Shown here: positions 12,871 to 16,497 of the stretch, piece after piece | How the letters are laid out: each line of letters begins with the position of its first letter | How positions within the stretch are numbered: position 1 is the first letter of the stretch | NCBI RefSeq assembly: GCF_001280005.1 | Contig: NZ_LGDW01000070.1 | Coordinates: forward strand, 1-16,497 | DNA: 16,497 bases | Direction: 5' to 3' | From: Streptomyces sp. NRRL WC-3618 | Lineage (GTDB): Bacteria; Actinomycetota; Actinomycetes; Streptomycetales; Streptomycetaceae | Translations under genes and position numbers: made by a program | Notes under the pieces: model-generated | Database searches by the model: none | What the model was told of the DNA's origin: nothing | What the model saw: only the letters and a program-made list of their open reading frames with translations

Positions 12871-14391
12871 GTGACTGCTCTCACTCTCAGCACCGCCGCG
12901 GTGCCCGGCCTGCGGGCCGACGCGATCGTCGTCGGTGTCGCCAAGGGCGGCAAGGGACCGGTCGTCGCACCGGGCGCCGAAGCCGTGGACCAGGCGTACG
13001 ACGGCAAGCTCGCCGACGTCCTGGCGACCCTCGGCGCCTCCGGTGCCGAGGGCGAGGTGACCAAGCTGCCCGCCCCGGCCGGCTTCAAGGCACCCGTCGT
13101 CGTCGCCGTGGGCCTGGGCGCGCTGCCCAAGAAGGACGAGGCCTTCGGCGCCGAGTCGCTGCGCCGGGCCGCCGGTGTCGCCGCCCGTACCCTCGCCGGC
13201 GCCAAGAAGGCCGCCTTCGCCCTGCCGATCGAGGACGCCGCCGACGCCGGTGCGATCGCCGAGGGCGCACTGCTCGGGGCGTACACGTTCGACGCGTACA
13301 AGGAGATCGGCAAGAACGCGAAGAACGGCAAGGCGCCGCTCGGCGAGGTCGCCCTGCTCGGCGGCAAGCCGCGCGACGCCGCGTTCAAGGCGGCCGTCGC
13401 CCGTGCCACCGCCGTGTCCGAGGAGCTCAACCGCGCCCGCGACCTGATCAACACCCCGCCGAACGACCTCAACCCGGAGGCCTTCGCCGCCGTCGCGCAG
13501 GCCGCGGCCGAGGAGCACGGCATCCAGGTCGAGGTGCTCGACGTGGAGGCACTGGAGGAGGGCGGCTACGGCGGCATCCTCGGCGTCGGCGTCGGCTCCG
13601 CCGCCGGTCCCCGGCTGGTGAAGCTGACGTACACGCACGAGGCGGCCACCAAGCACCTCGCCTACGTCGGCAAGGGCATCACCTACGACTCGGGCGGCAT
13701 CTCGCTCAAGCCCGCCGGGCACAACGAGACGATGAAGTGCGACATGAGCGGCGCGGCGGCGGTCTTCGCCGCGGTCGTCGCCGCCGCGCGGCTCGGCCTC
13801 GAGGTCAACGTCACCGGCTGGCTGGCGCTCGCCGAGAACATGCCGTCCGGCTCCGCCACCCGTCCCGGTGACGTGCTGCGCATGTACAGCGGCAAGACCG
13901 TCGAGGTCCTCAACACCGACGCCGAGGGGCGTCTCGTCCTCGCGGACGCCCTGTGGGCCGCGTCGGCGGAGGAGCCGGACGCGATCGTCGACGTGGCGAC
14001 GCTGACCGGCGCGATGGTGCTGGCGCTGGGCAGCCGGACGTACGGGATCATGGCGAACGACGACGCGTTCCGCTCCGCGGTGCACGAGGCGGCGGAGGAG
14101 GTCGGGGAGGCGGCGTGGCCGATGCCGCTGCCGGACCACCTGCAGAAGGGGATGGAGTCGCCCACGGCCGACATCGCCAACATGGGTGAGCGGGCCGGGG
14201 GCGGGCTGGTCGCGGGGCTGTTCCTGCGGGAGTTCGTGGGTGAGGGGATCACCTGGGCGCACCTGGACATCGCCGGGCCCGCGTTCAACGAGGGCGGTCC
14301 CTTCGGGTACACCCCCAAGGGTGGGACCGGGACCGCGGTGCGGACGTTGGTGCGGTTGGCTGAGTTGACCGCCGCCGGCGATCTCGGCTGA
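12871..14391 (+). CDS. pepA: Leucyl aminopeptidase (M17 family)
   Basis: PepA is a cytosolic two-metal aminopeptidase that removes N-terminal residues from peptides, usually as a hexamer. The 506-residue product carries the M17 catalytic set by motif: K268 and D273 in GKGITYDSGG, K280 in SLKP, D291 in KCDMSG, and D350, E352 and R354 in NTDAEGR, the family signature. The N-terminal half (1-165) is the more variable regulatory domain. Length matches the usual 490-510. I chose GTG at 12871 because VTALTLSTAAVPGLRADAIVVGVAKG fits Streptomyces PepA N-termini and ggaag lies about 15 nt upstream; the in-frame ATG at 12745 would add 42 residues without family character. It is monocistronic by its terminator and divergent from the Pel-like unit. 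Confidence 0.95.
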   Translation: MTALTLSTAAVPGLRADAIVVGVAKGGKGPVVAPGAEAVDQAYDGKLADVLATLGASGAEGEVTKLPAPAGFKAPVVVAVGLGALPKKDEAFGAESLRRAAGVAARTLAGAKKAAFALPIEDAADAGAIAEGALLGAYTFDAYKEIGKNAKNGKAPLGEVALLGGKPRDAAFKAAVARATAVSEELNRARDLINTPPNDLNPEAFAAVAQAAAEEHGIQVEVLDVEALEEGGYGGILGVGVGSAAGPRLVKLTYTHEAATKHLAYVGKGITYDSGGISLKPAGHNETMKCDMSGAAAVFAAVVAAARLGLEVNVTGWLALAENMPSGSATRPGDVLRMYSGKTVEVLNTDAEGRLVLADALWAASAEEPDAIVDVATLTGAMVLALGSRTYGIMANDDAFRSAVHEAAEEVGEAAWPMPLPDHLQKGMESPTADIANMGERAGGGLVAGLFLREFVGEGITWAHLDIAGPAFNEGGPFGYTPKGGTGTAVRTLVRLAELTAAGDLG

Positions 14392-14416
14392 GGGTGTTTT
14401 AAGGGGCTTTGAGTGG

Positions 14417-14449
14417 CGGGACCCCGTGGGCGGGTAGTCCGGGGTCCCG
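14417..14449 (+). terminator. Hairpin terminator of pepA
   Basis: A perfect 10-bp inverted repeat, cgggaccccg (14417-14426) and cggggtcccg (14440-14449), with a 13-nt loop lies 25 bp after the pepA stop. It is followed by only two T residues after a G·U-capable pair, typical of U-poor Streptomyces terminators. Confidence 0.75.
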
Positions 14450-14488
14450 TTGCGCCTCATAGCTCGATACCTGGTGTGCTCTGGCGGG

Positions 14489-14531
14489 TGCGGGCCGTGT
14501 GTGGCTTGTCGCGCAGTTCCCCGCGCCCCTT
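14489..14531 (+). repeat. Dispersed Streptomyces-type repeat, copy C
   Basis: tgcgggccgtgtgtggct, then tgtcgcgcagttccccgcgcccctt, is the cleanest copy of the element and matches copies A and B in orientation. I recognise this string as a common Streptomyces intergenic repeat; its function is not established. Confidence 0.8.
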
Positions 14532-14731
14532 GGGCGGGTGTCCTCGCCGTCCTTCTCCACGTGTGGGGTGTCTCTCACACCAGCCCGGCGTCTCTTCCGC
14601 GTCCGACAAGTGCGAAGATGGGCTCGGCAGGACAGGGCCCCCACCACAGGGCCGAAGAAAGAGCGGCCGGACACCAGCCGCCGCCCGGTCACTGACGACC
14701 GGCGTACGGCGCAATGCATGGAGGACGTGAC

Positions 14732-16120
14732 GTGGCGAACGACGCCAGCACCGTTTTCGACCTAGTGATCCTCGGCGGTGGCAGTGGCGGTTACGCCGCG
14801 GCGCTGCGCGGGGCACAGCTGGGGCTTGACGTCGCCCTGATCGAGAAGGACAAGGTCGGCGGCACCTGCCTGCACCGGGGATGCATTCCCACCAAGGCCC
14901 TGCTGCACGCGGGCGAGATCGCCGACCAGGCCCGCGAGAGCGAGCAGTTCGGTGTGAAGGCCACCTTCGAGGGCATCGACGTCCAGGGCGTCCACAAGTA
15001 CAAGGACGAGGTCATCTCGGGCCTGTACAAGGGACTCCAGGGCCTCGTCGCCTCTCGCAAGGTCACCTACATCGAGGGTGAGGGGCGCCTTTCCTCCCCC
15101 ACCTCCGTCGATGTGAACGGGCAGCGCATCCAGGGCCGCCACGTCCTGCTGGCGACCGGCTCCGTGCCGAAGTCGCTGCCGGGCCTGGAGATCGACGGCA
15201 ACCGGATCATCTCCTCGGACCACGCCCTCGTCCTGGACCGGGTCCCGCAGTCGGCGATCGTCCTCGGCGGCGGTGTCATCGGCGTCGAGTTCGCGTCCGC
15301 GTGGAAGTCCTTCGGTACGGACGTCACGATCATCGAGGGCCTGAAGCACCTGGCTCCCCTCGAGGACGAGAACTCCTCCAAGCTTCTTGAGCGCGCGTTC
15401 CGCAAGCGCGGCATCAAGTTCAACCTGGGCACCTTCTTCTCGAAGGCCGAGTACACCGCGAACGGTGTCAAGGTCACCCTCGCCGACGGCAAGGAGTTCG
15501 AGGCCGAGGTGCTGCTCGTCGCCGTCGGCCGCGGCCCGGTCTCGGCCGGTCTCGGCTATGAGGAGCAGGGCGTCGCGATGGACCGCGGCTATGTCCTGGT
15601 CGACGAGTACATGCGGACGAACGTGCCGACCATCTCCGCCGTCGGTGACCTGGTCCCGACGCTCCAGCTCGCGCACGTCGGCTTCGCCGAGGGCATCCTG
15701 GTCGCGGAGCGTCTGGCCGGTCTGAAGGCCGTGCCGATCGACTACGACGGCGTGCCCCGGGTGACGTACTGCCACCCCGAGGTCGCCTCCGTGGGTATCA
15801 CCGAGGCCAAGGCCAAGGAGATCTACGGCGCGGACAAGGTCGTCGCTCTGAAGTACAGCCTCGCGGGCAACGGCAAGAGCAAGATCCTCAAGACCGCGGG
15901 CGAGATCAAGCTCGTCCAGGTCAAGGACGGTGCCGTGGTCGGCGTCCACATGGTCGGCGACCGCATGGGCGAGCAGGTCGGCGAAGCCCAGCTGATCTAC
16001 AACTGGGAGGCGCTGCCGTCCGAGGTCGCGCAGCTCATCCACGCCCACCCGACGCAGAGCGAGGCGCTCGGCGAGGCCCACCTGGCCCTGGCCGGCAAGC
16101 CGCTGCACGCCCACGACTGA
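14732..16120 (+). CDS. lpdA: Dihydrolipoamide dehydrogenase (E3)
   Basis: This FAD-dependent E3 subunit reoxidises the lipoyl groups of 2-oxoacid dehydrogenase complexes and passes electrons to NAD+. The 462-residue product has the FAD-binding GGGSGG (15-20), the redox disulfide GGTCLHRGC (C46, C51), the NAD-binding GGGVIGVEFAS region near 181-191, GDLVP with the FAD-contacting aspartate in the C-terminal half, and HAHPTQSE near 437-444 (H439, E444), the catalytic His-Glu pair at the dimer interface. I chose GTG at 14732 because GGAGGA lies 6 nt upstream and VANDASTVFDLVILGGG fits Streptomyces E3; the in-frame ATG at 14714 would overlap that ribosome binding site. It precedes the E2 gene by 59 bp, so both probably serve the same complex. 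Confidence 0.96.
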   Translation: MANDASTVFDLVILGGGSGGYAAALRGAQLGLDVALIEKDKVGGTCLHRGCIPTKALLHAGEIADQARESEQFGVKATFEGIDVQGVHKYKDEVISGLYKGLQGLVASRKVTYIEGEGRLSSPTSVDVNGQRIQGRHVLLATGSVPKSLPGLEIDGNRIISSDHALVLDRVPQSAIVLGGGVIGVEFASAWKSFGTDVTIIEGLKHLAPLEDENSSKLLERAFRKRGIKFNLGTFFSKAEYTANGVKVTLADGKEFEAEVLLVAVGRGPVSAGLGYEEQGVAMDRGYVLVDEYMRTNVPTISAVGDLVPTLQLAHVGFAEGILVAERLAGLKAVPIDYDGVPRVTYCHPEVASVGITEAKAKEIYGADKVVALKYSLAGNGKSKILKTAGEIKLVQVKDGAVVGVHMVGDRMGEQVGEAQLIYNWEALPSEVAQLIHAHPTQSEALGEAHLALAGKPLHAHD

Positions 16121-16179
16121 CCCTCGGTCGACGGACGACGACACAGACTTCCGCAATTCGTTAAGGAGCAACCGAAACC

Positions 16180-16497
16180 ATGGCGGTTTCCGTAACCCTT
16201 CCGGCGCTCGGTGAGAGCGTCACCGAGGGCACTGTCACCCGGTGGCTGAAGGCCGAGGGCGAGCGCGTCGAGGCCGACGAGCCGCTGCTGGAGGTGTCGA
16301 CCGACAAGGTCGACACCGAGATCCCCTCGCCCGTCGCCGGCATCCTCGCGTCCATCAAGGTCGCCGAGGACGAGACCGTTGAGGTCGGCGCCGAGCTGGC
16401 CCTCATCGACGACGGCACGGGCGCGCCTGCCGCGGCCCCTGCCCCGGCCGCAGCGGAGGTCGCCGCTCCGGCGCCCGCCCCCGCCGCACCGGCCCCG
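16180..16497 (+). CDS. sucB: Dihydrolipoamide acyltransferase (E2), 3' end cut by window edge
   Basis: The first 106 codons are visible. Residues 1-78 form a lipoyl domain, [19 protein letters not shown] onward, with the lipoylated lysine K43 in [12 protein letters not shown]. An Ala/Pro-rich linker starts near 83, as between E2 domains. The catalytic domain lies beyond the window. An AAGGAG at 16163-16168 lies 11 nt before the ATG. The [10 protein letters not shown]-terminus and pairing with lpdA favour the 2-oxoglutarate dehydrogenase E2, but E2 of another 2-oxoacid complex cannot be excluded from the lipoyl domain alone. It follows lpdA and is probably cotranscribed. Confidence 0.9.
   Translation, partial: MAVSVTLPALGESVTEGTVTRWLKAEGERVEADEPLLEVSTDKVDTEIPSPVAGILASIKVAEDETVEVGAELALIDDGTGAPAAAPAPAAAEVAAPAPAPAAPAP

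Larger units (their letters stand above)
14392..14731. other. Intergenic region between pepA and lpdA
   Basis: These 340 bp contain the pepA terminator, copy C of the dispersed repeat, and the lpdA leader. No additional gene is convincing. A -10-like gaagat near 14616 and the direct GGAGGA ribosome binding site of lpdA at 14720-14725 are the main signals in the right half; no clear -35 was seen. Confidence 0.55.

Noticed and set aside
12598..14460. 620-residue minus-strand open frame opposite pepA
   Set aside because: pepA has a complete set of catalytic residues. The opposite frame is a shadow with biased composition.
1..16497. Insertion sequences, phage genes, CRISPR arrays, tRNA or rRNA
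   Set aside because: No transposase or integrase motifs, regularly spaced repeats, or tRNA-like cloverleaf were seen on either strand by reading.

Overview
The window is high-GC actinobacterial chromosome and reads as Streptomyces. Codons strongly prefer G or C in the third position, GTG starts are common, and long antisense open frames shadow most genes. The gene set and a dispersed intergenic repeat with the core tcgcgcagttcccc also fit that genus. No IS element, CRISPR array, tRNA or rRNA was seen. The flanks are conserved housekeeping genes. The middle holds a less usual block that looks like a Pel-type exopolysaccharide system.

Layout, left to right. (1) 1-811 (-) is a SAM methyltransferase with an N-terminal four-cysteine zinc ribbon, cut by the window edge. 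(2) 945-6274 is a cobamide-assembly region: cobT (+) and cobS (+) make the last steps joining the lower ligand to the corrin ring. Between them lie an MprF-like aminoacyl-phospholipid synthase homologue (+), a rhomboid-like membrane protein (+) with the only TTA codon I found in frame in the window, and a membrane protein of unknown function (-) with HIHH and DE/DDVYW motifs. The last two genes converge and overlap by 100 bp. Four starts in this region have a -10-like hexamer 6-8 nt upstream and no Shine-Dalgarno sequence, which suggests leaderless mRNAs. (3) 6275-6655 has no convincing gene and contains hairpins, including a nested terminator.

(4) 6656-12537 (-) is a four-gene unit. In transcription order it encodes a secreted NodB-like polysaccharide deacetylase with an N-terminal Rossmann-like domain, a PelF-type GT4 glycosyltransferase, a protein with about 12 membrane segments whose start overlaps the pelF stop (GTGA), and a spherulin-4-family glycosidase-like protein. 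In Pseudomonas the hydrolase and deacetylase activities sit in one protein, PelA; here they are two genes at opposite ends of the unit. No PelB, PelC, PelD, PelE or classical PelG is visible. The inferred pathway is a PelF-polymerised amino-sugar polymer, membrane export, extracellular deacetylation, and trimming or quality control by the spherulin-like enzyme.

(5) 12538-12870 is the divergent promoter region between this unit and pepA, with a sequence that fits the Streptomyces Crp consensus. (6) 12871-14391 is pepA (leucyl aminopeptidase), followed by a hairpin terminator and one copy of the dispersed repeat. (7) 14732-16497 is lpdA (dihydrolipoamide dehydrogenase, E3) followed by the start of sucB (dihydrolipoamide acyltransferase, E2), cut by the right edge.

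Three copies of the dispersed repeat lie in the same orientation. One is inside the 12-segment membrane gene, where it encodes a hydrophilic linker. The Pel-like block, this in-frame repeat and the putative leaderless cluster are the points most worth following up.
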